64,000 nt of DNA from Bolinopsis microptera (Eukaryota > Ctenophora > Tentaculata > Lobata > Bolinopsidae), in contig NC_087072.1 of assembly GCF_026151205.1 (NCBI RefSeq), positions 1,881,375 to 1,945,374 of the forward strand, given 5' to 3'. The notes under the pieces are model-generated. The model was given only the letters and a program-made list of their open reading frames with translations, had not been told where the DNA came from and did no database searches. The position numbers and the translations under genes were made by a program. Position 1 is the stretch's first letter. Each line of letters begins with the position of its first letter. This document shows, piece by piece, positions 15,580 through 28,121 of this stretch.

Positions 15580-16491
15580 TGGAAACCAGGGATACATATT
15601 ATTGGTAACCAGGGATATATATTATTGGTAACCAGGGATACGTATTATTGGTAACCAGGGATACTTATTAATGGTAACCAGGGATACTTATTAATGGTAA
15701 CCAGGGAGTAACCAGGGATACATATTAATGGTAACCAGGGATACTTATTATTGGTAACCAGGGATACGTATTATTGGTAACCAGGGATACTTATTAATGG
15801 TAACCAGGGATACTTATTAATGGTAACCAGGGAGTAACCAGGGATACATATTAATGGTAACCAGGGATACTTATTATTGGTAACCAGGGATACTTATTAT
15901 TGGTAACCAGGGATACTTATTATTGGTAACCAGGGATACTTATTATTGGTAACCAGGGATAGTTATTATTGGTAACCAGGGATACTTATTATTGGTAACC
16001 AGGGATACTTATTATTGGTAACCAGGGATACTTATTAATGGTAACCAGGGATACGTATTATTGGTAACCAGGGATACGTATTATTGGTAACCACTAACCA
16101 GGGATACATATTATTTGTAACCATGAGGGATACATATTATTGGTAACCAGGGAGTAACCAGGGATACTTATTATTGGTAACCAGAGATACATATTATTGG
16201 TAACCAAGGATACTTATTATTGGTAACCAGGGATACTTATTATTGGTAACCAGGGATACGTATTATTGGTAACCAGGGATACTTATTATTGGTAACCAGG
16301 GATACTTATTATTGGTAACCAGAGATACTTATTATGGTAACCAGAATTATTGGTAACCAGTGATACGTATTATTGGTAACCAGGGATACTTATTATTGGT
16401 AACCAGGGATACTTATTATTGGTAACCAGGGTTACATATTATTTGTAACCAGGGATACTTATTATTGGTAACCAGGGAGTAACCAGGGATG
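15580..16491. repeat. 23-bp minisatellite, ~38-40 copies
   Basis: Head-to-tail copies of the 23-mer GGTAACCAGGGATAC + TTATTATT. The variable positions are mainly TTATTATT/TTATTAAT/ATATTATT/GTATTATT. Some units are truncated to GGTAACCAGGGA, creating a longer composite period (the block 15700-15780 is repeated at 15825-15900). Non-coding. Confidence 0.97.
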
Positions 16492-18216
16492 CGTATTCTT
16501 CAGAATGACCACTTACCTCAAAGCCGCGGCGGCATATTGAGTTTGTCAAGACACCGTGACAGCAATCAAGAGGACAGTCGCCAGTAACATTGAGTCTGAC
16601 AGGTGCTGTGATACATATTATAGGGGGGTGCGTGATGTGCGAGGGAGATGCTTGAGAGTTGGGTAAAACACATGAAAAGGTTGCCGGTGAGAGGTGTTAA
16701 AACTCAGTTGGATTGAACCAAACTAGAAAACAGCAGCGTTTATATAAGACAACACGACTAAAAGTAAGACGGGAAATACAGCGAGCATTAGCTCGAGCTA
16801 ACTAGATGGGATTCCGGACAGGTAGTACGTCAGACTGCTAAAATGTGAACGCAGGTCAGAGACTAGGCAACTACAGGATCTCCATGGTACACACGAGATA
16901 TTCGGCCGCTATGGACTGTCGGACGGTCGGTTACTAGGGGGTTATTAGTGCACTGACTAAACGGAAACGTGCCCTTGCGGTCAACAAAGAAACTTGAACG
17001 AATCGGAATGCTTGGACTGAAGAGCAATTATCTGTCACAACTGGTAGCACAGACCGATTGAACCTTTCATCAATTCTGTGTTAGGGGTACACAGCGTGTT
17101 TTTGGTACAAAGAGATGAAAGCCACTGCAATCTGCATGTCAACCGTAAAACAAATTAGAGGTCTAGAATGGGTTTAACTTGTAAGCTTCCTTACATCGGT
17201 TGACATGCTCTTATTAGCTAATTGGCAGGCCTCAAATTATGGAGGGTATTTATGTGCTTAAGGGCTGATTTGTACAAGATTAAGATGTTTAATACAGGGC
17301 TGTAGTCGACCGAACATGTACGGGAATGGGCGATGTAACCGGAAGTTGCGACTCTTAAGTCCTCAAATTTCCGAGAAGGCTGAAATTAAACCATTATTTC
17401 TCCAAAGTATATCAAAGATTTTGCATCCAGGATGAGAGATATTTTGCAATTACAATTTACTAATGGCAATCTTTATGAAGGAGCATATTACAATTTACTA
17501 ATGGGTTGCCTGAAATTGCCTGAAGAAGCTTATTGCCCTAGCCCAAGTTTGAAAAGGGGAGGGGTTATGAAGAACATGTTGATTGTTTTAAGAGGCCGCA
17601 CTACCTTAGATGAATTGCTCCCAATTGGGGAATGGGGATGTAAATCCAGAGTGCTAATAAGCTACTCAACACGTAGTAAAGTGTGCCCCCTGTGACCCTT
17701 CAACAGATCTTACTCCTTAATTCACCTCTGTGCTAACAATTACCCTCTGAAGGGCACATCCTAGTAGGTCTACATTCAACAACTAGCTACAAGTATTACA
17801 ATAAACACCGAGTAGCACGTTTAACTATACGGTAGCTATACGGTAGCTCTCTCTACGGCTCATTATTGAGTAAGTGAATATTGTGAGCCATTTAGTTAAC
17901 CTAGCTTCTTAACGATAGCATGATTTTTACAGGCTGTAAATTTCTACAAAACCCAAACTTTATACCGCTATAAACTTTATAGCGGTAAATTTCTTGAAAA
18001 CCTGAACAATGCCGCTCCCGGTAAAGGAGATGGTAAATCAAGCAAAGGTCGAGTTGTTGACTGACATGGTCGAGGTTTAAGTGCCCAACTACATAGATTA
18101 GCTGCTTGAGTGGAGGTCAAAAAATAAGTTTAGGACAAAGAGGTCGTTACGGAATGTCGAATTAAAGCAGCGGTCATGTGACGAAAATGAGGTGCAATCG
18201 GCTTAAGGTTGAAGTG
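16492..18216. other. gene-free stretch
   Basis: No recognised gene. The 87-codon frame at 17432-17695 is partly built on a local duplication (TTACAATTTACTAATGG twice, about 17450-17505) and matches no family I know. Confidence 0.5.
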
Positions 18217-18296
18217 TCACGTGACGTCACGTGACGTCATATGACATCACGTGACGTCACGTGGCTTACACGTGACGTCATGTGGCTTATACGTGT
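18217..18296. promoter_or_regulatory. clustered CRE (TGACGTCA) and E-box (CACGTG) motifs
   Basis: An irregular tandem array of TCACGTGACG-type units gives several overlapping CACGTG E-boxes and TGACGTCA/TGACATCA CRE-like sites within 80 bp. These are binding sequences known for bHLH-ZIP and CREB/ATF proteins. No gene is recognised next to it, so function is unproven. It may simply be a short minisatellite. Confidence 0.5.
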
Positions 18297-18434
18297 AATT
18301 TACCCAATTAATTCTTAATTCTCTTATTTTAGCGGTGAAAATTTTATTGTACACGCGTAGTTCAGGGAAAGAAGGACTTGGTGGTTGCTGATTATGCTAT
18401 CCTGGTTTACGGTGCTACCCGGCCTGGCCCAGTT

Positions 18435-18550
18435 CGTTTTAATTAAACACTGTTTAATTTCTACAGGAACTGTAAGTTTTAATTACCCCGGTTAATTTAT
18501 ACAGGAACTGTAAGTTTTAATTTAACACTGTTTTACTCGTCCAGGAACTG
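18435..18550. repeat. imperfect tandem repeat, ~45-48-bp unit, ~3 copies
   Basis: The pattern GTTTTAATTAAACACTG..ACAGGAACTGTAA repeats with substitutions, ending in CCAGGAACTG. Non-coding. Confidence 0.75.
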
Positions 18551-19809
18551 GGTCTAGTCTCCTCCGCCATGAGAACCGTTACTTCCAGAATAGCTTGCCC
18601 AGAATTAGAGTTAAAGAGAAAACTTAGGGTTTACAGGAGAGAGAAATTCATGAATTTAACAAGCTTGATTTATCTTTAGAATCAAAGCCAGAAAGAGGAC
18701 AGTGAGAGAAAAGATATAGTATCTCCCCAGCACTTTGACTGGGTTATAGAGTGTTATATGGAATTCGAGACTTGCACAATTTAAGTAGTTAATAATAATA
18801 TGACTACGAATGAGTTAGTCGCCGAAATGAGTAACAATTCATTGCCTTTTATATGTAGTGATAGTAAAGTGTCAATTCAAATGAACTGAATGATTTTGAG
18901 ATCAGTTCAATTAGCAACACGTTAATTGATCACCACCGTGTTCTTAATCTATTTATAATAAACCAAGAATAGAGTGGATTAGTGAGGATGTGATTTGTAT
19001 GACAGCGGTTTTAGATCGGGCCAGGTTGATATCTGGTTGTTTAACTACATGGATCCCATCTTCAATCATCTTCAATCATCTTCAATCATTTCTAGAAATC
19101 TAAATTTAATCGAAGTTGAATCTAAATCGAATGGTAAAACAATTGAAACATTCACATTTCCTAACACACACGTATGTCGCACGTGGGGTGGATGAGGTGC
19201 TTTTTAGACATAGGCTACGAAGTGCTGAAATTTAGTGTATGTGCTTTTCAGTGCTATCACAGTCACCAGTGATTTTGCTATATTTATGTGAATAATGACT
19301 AGGTCGGCTAGGATACTATATAATCATCGGCTATATATTCAATATTGGCGGGCAAATACGTTTAGGAGGGCAACTCTTTTCAGGCTTTAGGCTCGGTCAT
19401 CGCATCAAAGTTTTCAACACGTCTCAACGTTAAGAATGAAATGCTTGTAAAGCGTCTTTTAGTAGCAAAAAGGCCGCCCTGTCTCAAACGAACAATAAAG
19501 TTAAACCTACCATGGATCGCAACCTTCCGTCATGTCCAAGAAAACGACGTACAGAGTGAACAAAGCAATCATTTAAAAACAATAATAGTGCTTGTATCAA
19601 GCAGTACTCATGCTATCGGTTGTTGCGTGCAGTCTCTCTCCTGATCGCCACTAAACAAGAACGTGCAGGCAATTAAAGCTAATAAAGCGAAGAATACACT
19701 CCAATTTAGTGAAGGAAATGATGCCCGGGTGGGTTCGACCACGTGTGTTGTTTGGAAGTGCCTGACTGGCGCCTTTTAGCCTCTGCCAGTACACAGCATT
19801 TCCGGGTAG
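18551..19809. other. gene-free stretch
   Basis: No recognised gene. It holds a 10-bp triplet repeat (ATCTTCAATC, about 19061-19090). Open frames at 18995-19195 and 19441-19644 show no domain. Confidence 0.5.
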
Positions 19810-22800
19810 CCAGACTACCTCTATACTCTAGAGTACCAGACTACCTCTATACTCTAGAGTCTATACTTGAACAACAGCTTCAAGTTACCGACTATAATGC
19901 CAGACTACCTCTATACTCTAGAGTCTATACTTGAACAACAGCTTCAAGTTACCGACTATAATGCCAGACTACCTCTATACTCTAGAGTCTATAATGCCAG
20001 ACTACCTCTATACTCTAGAGTCTATACTTGAACAACAGCTTCAAGTTACCGACTATAATGCCAGACTACCTCTATACTCTAGAGTCTATACTTGAACAAC
20101 AGCTTCAAGTTACCGACTATAATGCCAGACTACCTCTATACTCTAGAGTCTATACTTGAACAACAGCTTCAAGTTACCGACTATAATGCCAGACTACCTC
20201 TATACTCTAGAGTCTATACTTGAACAACAGCTTCAAGTTACCGACTATAATGCCAGACTACCTCTATACTCTAGAGTCTATACTTGAACAACAGCTTCAA
20301 GTTACTGGCTATAATGCCAGACTACCTCTATACTCTAGAGTCTATACTTGAACAACAGCTTCAAGTTACCGACTATAATGCCAGACTACCTCTATACTCT
20401 AGAGTCTATACTTGAACAACAGCTTCAAGTTACCGACTATAATGCCAGACTACCTCTATACTCTAGAGTCTATACTTGAACAACAGCTTCAAGTTACCTA
20501 CTATAATGCCAGACTACCTTTATACTCTAGAGTCTATACTTGAACAACAGCTTCAAGTTCTGGTACCGACTATAATGCCAGACTACCTCTATACTCTAGA
20601 GTCTATACTTGAACAACAGCTTCAAGTTACCGACTATAATGCCAGACTACCTCTATACTCTAGAGTCTATACTTGAACAACAGCTTCAAGTCTGTACCGA
20701 CTATAATGCCAGACTACCTCTATACTCTAGAGTCTATACTTGAACAACAGCTTCAAGTTACCGACTATAATGCCAGACTACCTCTATACTCTAGAGTCTT
20801 TACTTGAACAACAGCTTCAAGTTACCGACTATAATGCCAGACTACCTCTATACTCTAGAGTCTATACTTGAACATTGAACAACAGCTTCAAGTTACCAAC
20901 TATAATGCCAGACTACCTCTATACTCTAGAGTCTATACTTGAACAACAGCTTCAAGTTACCGGCTATAATGCCAGACTACCTCTATACTCTAGAGTCTAT
21001 ACTTGAACAACAGCTTCAAGTTACCGACTATAATGCCAGACTACCTCTATACTCTAGAGTCTATACTTGAACAACAGCTTCAAGTTACCGGCTATAATGC
21101 CAGACTACCTCTATACTCTAGAGTCTATACTTGAACAACAGCTTCAAGTTACCGACTATAATGCCAGACTACCTCTATACTCTAGAGTCTATACTTGAAC
21201 AACAGCTTCAAGTTACCGACTATAATGCCAGACTACCTCTATACTCTAGAGTCTATACTTGAACAACAGCTTCAAGTTACCGACTATAATGCCAGACTAC
21301 CTCTATACTCTAGAGTCTATACTTGAACAACAGCTTCAAGTTACCGACTATAATGCAGACTACCTCTATACTCTAGAGTCTATACTTGAACAACAGCTTC
21401 AAGTTACCGACTATAATGCCAGACTACCTCTATACTCTAGAGTCTATACTTGAACAACAGCTTCAAGTTACCGACTATAATGCCAGACTACCTCTATACT
21501 CTAGAGTCTATACTTGAACAACAGCTTCAAGTTACCGACTATAATGCCAGACTACCTCTATACTCTAGAGTCTATACTTGAACAACAGCTTCAAGTTACC
21601 GGCTATAATGCCAGACTACCTCTATACTCTAGAGTCTATACTTGAACAACAGCTTCAAGTTACCGACTATAATGCCAGACTACCTCTATACTCTAGAGTC
21701 TATACTTGAACAACAGCTTCAAGTTACCGACTATAATGCCAGACTACCTCTATACTCTAGAGTCTATACTTGAACAACAGCTTCAAGTTACCGACTATAA
21801 TGCCAGACTACCTCTATACTCTAGAGTCTATACTTGAACAACAGCTTCAAGTTACCGACTATAATGCCAGACTACCTCTATACTCTAGAGTCTATACTTG
21901 AACAACAGCTTCAAGTTACCGACTATAATGCCAGACTACCTCTATACTCTAGAGTCTATACTTGAACAACAGCTTCAAGTTACCGACTATAATGCCAGAC
22001 TACCTCTATACTCTAGAGTCTATACTTGAACAACAGCTTCAAGTTACCGGCTATAATGCCAGACTACCTCTATACTCTAGAGTCTATACTTGAACAACAG
22101 CTTCAAGTTACCGACTATAATGCCAGACTACCTCTATACTCTAGAGTCTATACTTGAACAACAGCTTCAAGTTACCGACTATAATGCCAGACTACCTCTA
22201 TACTCTAGAGTCTATACTTGAACAACAGCTTCAAGTTACCGACTATAATGCCAGACTACCTCTATACTCTAGAGTCTATACTTGAACAACAGCTTCAAGT
22301 TACCGGCTATAATGCCAGACTACCTCTATACTCTAGAGTCTATACTTGAACAACAGCTTCAAGTTACCGACTATAATGCCAGACTACCTCTATACTCTAG
22401 AGTCTATACTTGAACAACAGCTTCAAGTTACCGACTATAATGCCAGACTACCTCTATACTCTAGAGTCTATACTTGAACAACAGCTTCAAGTTACCGACT
22501 ATAATGCCAGACTACCTCTATACTCTAGAGTCTATACTTGAACAACAGCTTCAAGTTACCGACTATAATGCCAGACTACCTCTATACTCTAGAGTCTATA
22601 CTTGAACAACAGCTTCAAGTTACCGACTATAATGCCAGACTACCTCTATACTCTAGAGTCTATACTTGAACAACAGCTTCAAGTTACCGACTATAATGCC
22701 AGACTACCTCTATACTCTAGAGTCTATACTTGAACAACAGCTTCAAGTTACCGACTATAATGCCAGACTACCTCTATACTCTAGAGTCTATACTTGAACA

Positions 22801-24701
22801 ACAGCTTCAAGTTACCGACTATAATGCCAGACTACCTCTATACTCTAGAGTCTATACTTGAACAACAGCTTCAAGTTACCGACTATAATGCCAGACTACC
22901 TCTATACTCTAGAGTCTATACTTGAACAACAGCTTCAAGTTACCGACTATAATGCCAGACTACCTCTATACTCTAGAGTCTATACTTGAACAACAGCTTC
23001 AAGTTACCGACTATAATGCCAGACTACCTCTATACTCTAGAGTCTATACTTGAACAACAGCTTCAAGTTACCGACTATAATGCCAGACTACCTCTATACT
23101 CTAGAGTCTATACTTGAACAACAGCTTCAAATTACCGACTATAATGCAGACTACCTCTATACTCTAGAGTCTATAATGCCAGACTACCTCTATACTCTAG
23201 AGTCTATACTTGAACAACAGCTTCAAGTTACCGACTATAATGCCAGACTACCTCTATACTCTAGAGTCTGTACTTGAACAACAGCTTCAAGTTACCGACT
23301 ATAATGCCAGACTACCTCTATACTCGAGAGTCTATACTTGAACAACAGCTTCAAGTTACCGACTATAATGCCAGACTACCTCTATACTCTAGAGTCTATA
23401 CTTGAACAACAGCTTCAAGTTACCGACTATAATGCCAGACTACCTCTATACTCTAGAGTCTATACTTGAACAACAGCTTCAAGTTACCGACTATAATGCC
23501 AGACTACCTCTATACTCTAGAGTCTATACTTGAACAACAGCTTCAAGTTACCGACTATAATGCCAGACTACCTCTATACTCTAGAGTCTATACTTGAACA
23601 ACAGCTTCAAGTTACCGACTATAATGCCAGACTACCTCTATACTCTAGAGTCTATACTTGAACAACAGCTTCAAGTTACCGACTATAATGCCAGACTACC
23701 TCTATACTCTAGAGTCTATACTTGAACAACAGCTTCAAGTTACCGACTATAATGCCAGACTACCTCTATACTCTAGAGTCTATACTTGAACAACAGCTTC
23801 AAGTTACCGGCTATAATGCCAGACTACCTCTATACTCTAGAGTCTATACTTGAACAACAGCTTCAAGTTACCGACTATAATGCCAGACTACCTCTATACT
23901 CTAGAGTCTATACTTGAACAACAGCTTCAAGTTACCGACTATAATGCCAGACTACCTCTATACTCTAGAGTCTATACTTGAACAACAGCTTCAAGTTACC
24001 GACTATAATGCCAGACTACCTCTATACTCTAGAGTCTATACTTGAACAACAGCTTCAAGTTACCGACTATAATGCCAGACTACCTCTATACCCTAGAGTC
24101 TATACTTGAACAACAGCTTCAAGTTACCGACTATAATGCCAGACTACCTCTATACTCTAGAGTCTATACTTGAACAACAGCTTCAAGTTACCGACTATAA
24201 TGCCAGACTACCTCTATACTCTAGAGTCTATACTTGAACAACAGCTTCAAGTTACCGACTATAATGCCAGACTACCTCTATACTCTAGAGTCTATACTTG
24301 AACAACAGCTTCAAGTTACCGACTATAATGCCAGACTACCTCTATACTCTAGAGTCTATACTTGAACAACAGCTTCAAGTTACCGACTATAATGCCAGAC
24401 TACCTCTATACTCGAGAGTCTATACTTGAACAACAGCTTCAAGTTACCGACTATAATGCCAGACTACCTCTATACTCGAGAGTCTATACTTGAACAACAG
24501 CTTCAAGTTACCGACTATAATGCCAGACTACCTCTATACTCTAGAGTCTATACTTGAACAACAGCTTCAAGTTACCGACTATAATGCCAGACTACCTCTA
24601 TACTCTAGAGTCTATACTTGAACAACAGCTTCAAGTTACCGACTATAATGCCAGACTACCTCTATACTCTAGAGTCTATACTTGAACAACAGCTTCAAGT
24701 T
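19810..24701. repeat. 64-bp satellite array, ~76 copies
   Basis: The unit is 64 bp, as direct spacing of successive GACTATAATGCCAG motifs shows. It carries ACTCTAGAGT, a perfect 10-bp palindrome with an XbaI-type core, followed by CTATACTTGAACAACAGC. Copies are nearly identical. Variants are GGCTATAATG for GACTATAATG, a CTCGAGAG variant at about 23325, 24413 and 24477, single-base deletions (TGCAGAC) and a few short units at the left edge and near 23170. The period is not a multiple of 3, so the ORFs inside it are artefacts. There are no unique spacers, so this is not a CRISPR-type array. Confidence 0.98.
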
Positions 24702-26307
24702 CTGGTAACCGTTATTCTATGCACTAACTATTTTATAAGCTAATAAGTAAATTGCAACACAGAGATTTGTATGGACGGAGAGACAGAAACTTATGTTTGA
24801 TAATGATACCATGGAAACCGTAGACCAGAGATTCCGTGAGTTCCACGGGTAAATGTGAGTAAGAGACAACAGTGCTGAAGGAGATGCAACAAAAGGTTGG
24901 TTTCCAACTGGTTTACTTCGGATTCGGAAAGTGAATATTCACGAAACGTTTTAGGTTTTAGATAAAAGTAACTGGCCATGAATACCACTATATTTTAGAG
25001 TAAGAATTAAGTGATCATCATTAACATACCGGTACGGCGGTACAAGCACTAGGAATCCTGTCCTTTCAAAACATTTGGCCACGGTTCTTACATTAGGGTT
25101 AAACTATTATGTCTCAAAGTCTAGATTCACAAAAGGCGGTCCCCTTGTAAGCTTGTAGAGTCGATGCTCACAAATGTAACCTGCTGTAGAGTATTAAGTG
25201 CAGGTAGATATAGTTTGGACTATCATGAATATGTAAAGGCTAAATAGCAGACAGCTAACCTGCTATAGCTCCAGTTTCTTGTATAGCTATGATTATCTAA
25301 CGCTATAATACATACTATTACTATAACACTAACACCATGGCCAGCTCATCACCCCATATTATATGTATTTTTGTCAGATCCATTCCGATAAATACAAAAA
25401 CGGTGAGACTGATGAGCACAGATTAAGATATGACCAGGCTGATATGGATTGTAGTCATAAATATTTGGGCTTTTTAGTTTTCTTAACAGCAGCATACTTG
25501 TATTTTTATATAACTCATATAAAGGCGCATTGTAAATTTAATATAATTGAAGTGTCGACTTTTGAAGTGATAATTGCCTAGTGTATCGTGTTATATCTCG
25601 ACGCTATATACTAGCAAATGTTTAGTTAGATTTATAGTGATACTAATAGTATTCACCAGAATTCACCAGATTTCGCCAGATTCTGACTAATTGTGCAATG
25701 GATTATTACTGGTCAAACTTGATAAACAGTAAGAACAGTGAACAGTGGTGATTGTCTTAGTTTCCTGGCTTATATTTCTCATTCAATAATCAAAATTTAT
25801 ATATATAATTCGACAAAATATGAATGATATAAGTATATGTGCTTGTAACATGCCTACCACAAGTGCAGACTACATATTACACCCTGTCAGATCCTGCCAA
25901 CTCTCTTTGAAGAACCACACGCTTCACCATCTGAACGGCACTTGCCACTATTATACTGCCACTATTGAATCATCAATACAATGTCAGTTCATCACGTGAC
26001 AACACCATAAAAACAATAGAACTTATCTTCATATCTAACAAAGTAACTAATTTACTAATTTTGTACGGTGAAATTATTATTTAGTAATTTCATTTTTGTA
26101 GATCGTTTCTGCACAATGCCTACTAACTCTGTGGTTATTTTCTATTTTTAATAATATAGATCACTTTCCTTAACATTTGTCAGACGTTACATACTGTAAT
26201 ATTAAAGTATACTTTGTATTTCTTGGTATTTCTATATCATGATCAACTGCAATCAAAGTAATATATCATGCAACTACAGCTCAACTATTTACAAAGGATT
26301 TTGTAGA
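24702..26307. other. gene-free stretch
   Basis: No gene recognised. AT-rich. The 72-codon frame 25363-25581 has a hydrophobic segment (FLVFLTAAYLYFYI), but neither flank resembles a known protein. Confidence 0.45.
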
Positions 26308-26502
26308 TTCTATACACTATATACTGCATTCTATACACTCTGTACATTCTATACACACTATACATTATAATATACGTTCTATACATTCTATATATTCCAT
26401 ACACTCTATACACTCTATACATTCTATACACTCTATACATTCTATACATTCTATACATTCTATACATTCTATACATTCTATACATTCTATACATTTTAAA
26501 CA
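26308..26502. repeat. 10-bp tandem repeat (TCTATACATT)n
   Basis: A degenerate left half becomes regular toward the right (26440-26495, about 7 near-perfect TCTATACATT units). The reading frame across it on the minus strand (MYRMYRMYR...) is a by-product. Confidence 0.95.
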
Positions 26503-27350
26503 TTATGTTTCTTCTACCAGTTTACTTACGTGTTTTATTTAGAAAAAGAAATCAAAGAGACGTAAATGTGATCATAACTTCAAAAAAACAACACATTCTC
26601 AGACGGGAAATGTCAGATAAACCTCTTATTAATCTCAACATTTTTGATTAATCATATTTTAAGAGTTGTTTTTGGAGGGTCTGTTACAACTTCTATACTA
26701 GCATGGAAATTATCTTAACACCCTATCACAGTATCATTTGAAAAGATAACGATTAAAGGATACTAGGTTAACAGATTTATTGGGAATAACTTGTCTTCAA
26801 ATGCGTTGATAGCTGAATAACAACTGAATGTGGGCTCTTACTAATTCGCTCGCCCAAAAATTTGACGTGACTTTGGTTTTTATGGTTTTGCAGCCGTACA
26901 AAACGGTTTTACAAAACCCAAATCCCAACCCTAACCTAGCTATAACCCCGAAGCTATCATGATAACCCTTACCACAACCCTGTCCCTAACCCTAACCCGA
27001 GCCCTAAACAATCGAATTCATGTTTTACTAGCCTGTCACGTGACCGAAACGGTTTTTTGCCCATAACTCTCCAGGGAAGCATTTTAACCCTACGTCACGG
27101 GGGGTGATTCGGAATCAGCGTCCAAAAATACACCGATTTAAATCAATTTCACAACCATGAAGGGTCCTTTTCACAAGAATTTTCTTAAAATTTCGGCGAG
27201 CGATTTAGTAGGAGCGCTGAATGTGATCCGGAACGACTGTAGCGAAGGCGAGGCAGAAGCCCCAAATCTACACAGTACACTAACACAGTACACTAGTGTC
27301 GCTCTGAACATGTTAATAGATATACGTAGGGACAAGTTACAAATATATAA
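26503..27350. other. single-copy DNA with a telomere-like tract
   Basis: Contains the C-rich tract annotated separately at 26917-27006, followed by a frame (27157-27411) that runs into the transposon at 27351. The frame resembles no known family. Confidence 0.45.
26917..27006. repeat. degenerate interstitial telomere-like tract
   Basis: A perfect CCCTAACCCTAACCC (26984-26998) sits in a wider decayed stretch of ACCCTA, CCCTAA and AACCCT motifs. This is the metazoan TTAGGG telomere repeat on the minus strand. It is too short to be a telomere and lies internally. Confidence 0.6.
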
Positions 27351-28121
27351 ATATCTCCGGGATTTCGACGCGGGATCATATTATCACTCAGCCCGGCCCG
27401 CTGTTAGATAAACATCTCAAGGTGATATCATCCCGCCCCGGAAATTTGTATAAACCCGGCCCGCTTTTTAGTCGTAACTGATGTTTATCATTCAATTCTC
27501 CGACTTACAATAATCAATGATACTGCTGATTAGAACTCGATAATAGTAGAACAGTTAGACGCGCGATCACGTGGGCGCGTCACGTGCGTACCACGTGCCA
27601 CCAATAGCATACGCCGAGTCTATACCACGTGACACGAAAGCGCACCACGTGATATGAAACATCGTAACCGTCCACTTCTTTTACACGCAAATTCCTGGGA
27701 ACGTTGCCAAAGCAGCTAATTCTTGGAATTTCTCCAACGCGTGGCGTGAGAAGTTGGCGACTAGCCAGCTACCCTTGTCCGTGCCCTAAAAATAGTATTG
27801 TTTTGCTTGCTCTCCTTCCAGCTCTTGTTCCTGCTAATAGAAATGAAAATATTACTAAAATCAGACCCGTATTCCGAAATAAAAACTATTTTATCACTCT
27901 CTTCTAAAGTATAAATCCCTTGTCGAAATCGCCGGAGATAATTATAATCCATAAACACTTCACGCTCAGGGCTAAATAAATGTAATCCCTCAGCTGGCGC
28001 TTCGGGATTACATATTAACACAAAACTCGTGCGCTGCGCGCACTCGTATGTGTTTATCAGATCATCCCGCTAGCGCGGGATGATCTGTTATATAAACCCT
28101 TTGCGTGGCGGGTTTATGTTA
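27351..28121 (-). mobile_element. TTATAA-flanked non-autonomous element, copy 1
   Basis: A 771-bp element, an inverted and highly similar copy of 51793-52569. It is flanked by ATATAA (27345-27350) and TTATAA (28122-28127). Its left end ATATCTCCGGGATTTCGAC has an inverted relative inside the element at about 27912-27945, again next to TTATAA. The remaining 175 bp (27946-28121) has its own weak terminal repeats (CCATAAAC / GTTTATG), so the element looks like two TTATAA-bounded units fused. It carries five CACGTG sites (27568-27651) and a perfect hairpin GATCATCCCGC/GCGGGATGATC at about 28050. No transposase gene is visible. The superfamily is unknown. Confidence 0.85.

Noticed and set aside
17432-17695. 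87-codon ORF as a gene
   Set aside because: Partly made from a local duplication, with no recognisable domain and no splice or promoter support.
19743-24701. CRISPR-like array or repeat protein in the 64-bp array
   Set aside because: There are no unique spacers between repeats and no cas genes. The 64-bp period is not divisible by three, so the predicted proteins are artefacts.
25363-25581. Small membrane protein
   Set aside because: Only one hydrophobic run in AT-rich DNA, where such runs arise by chance; no homologue recognised.
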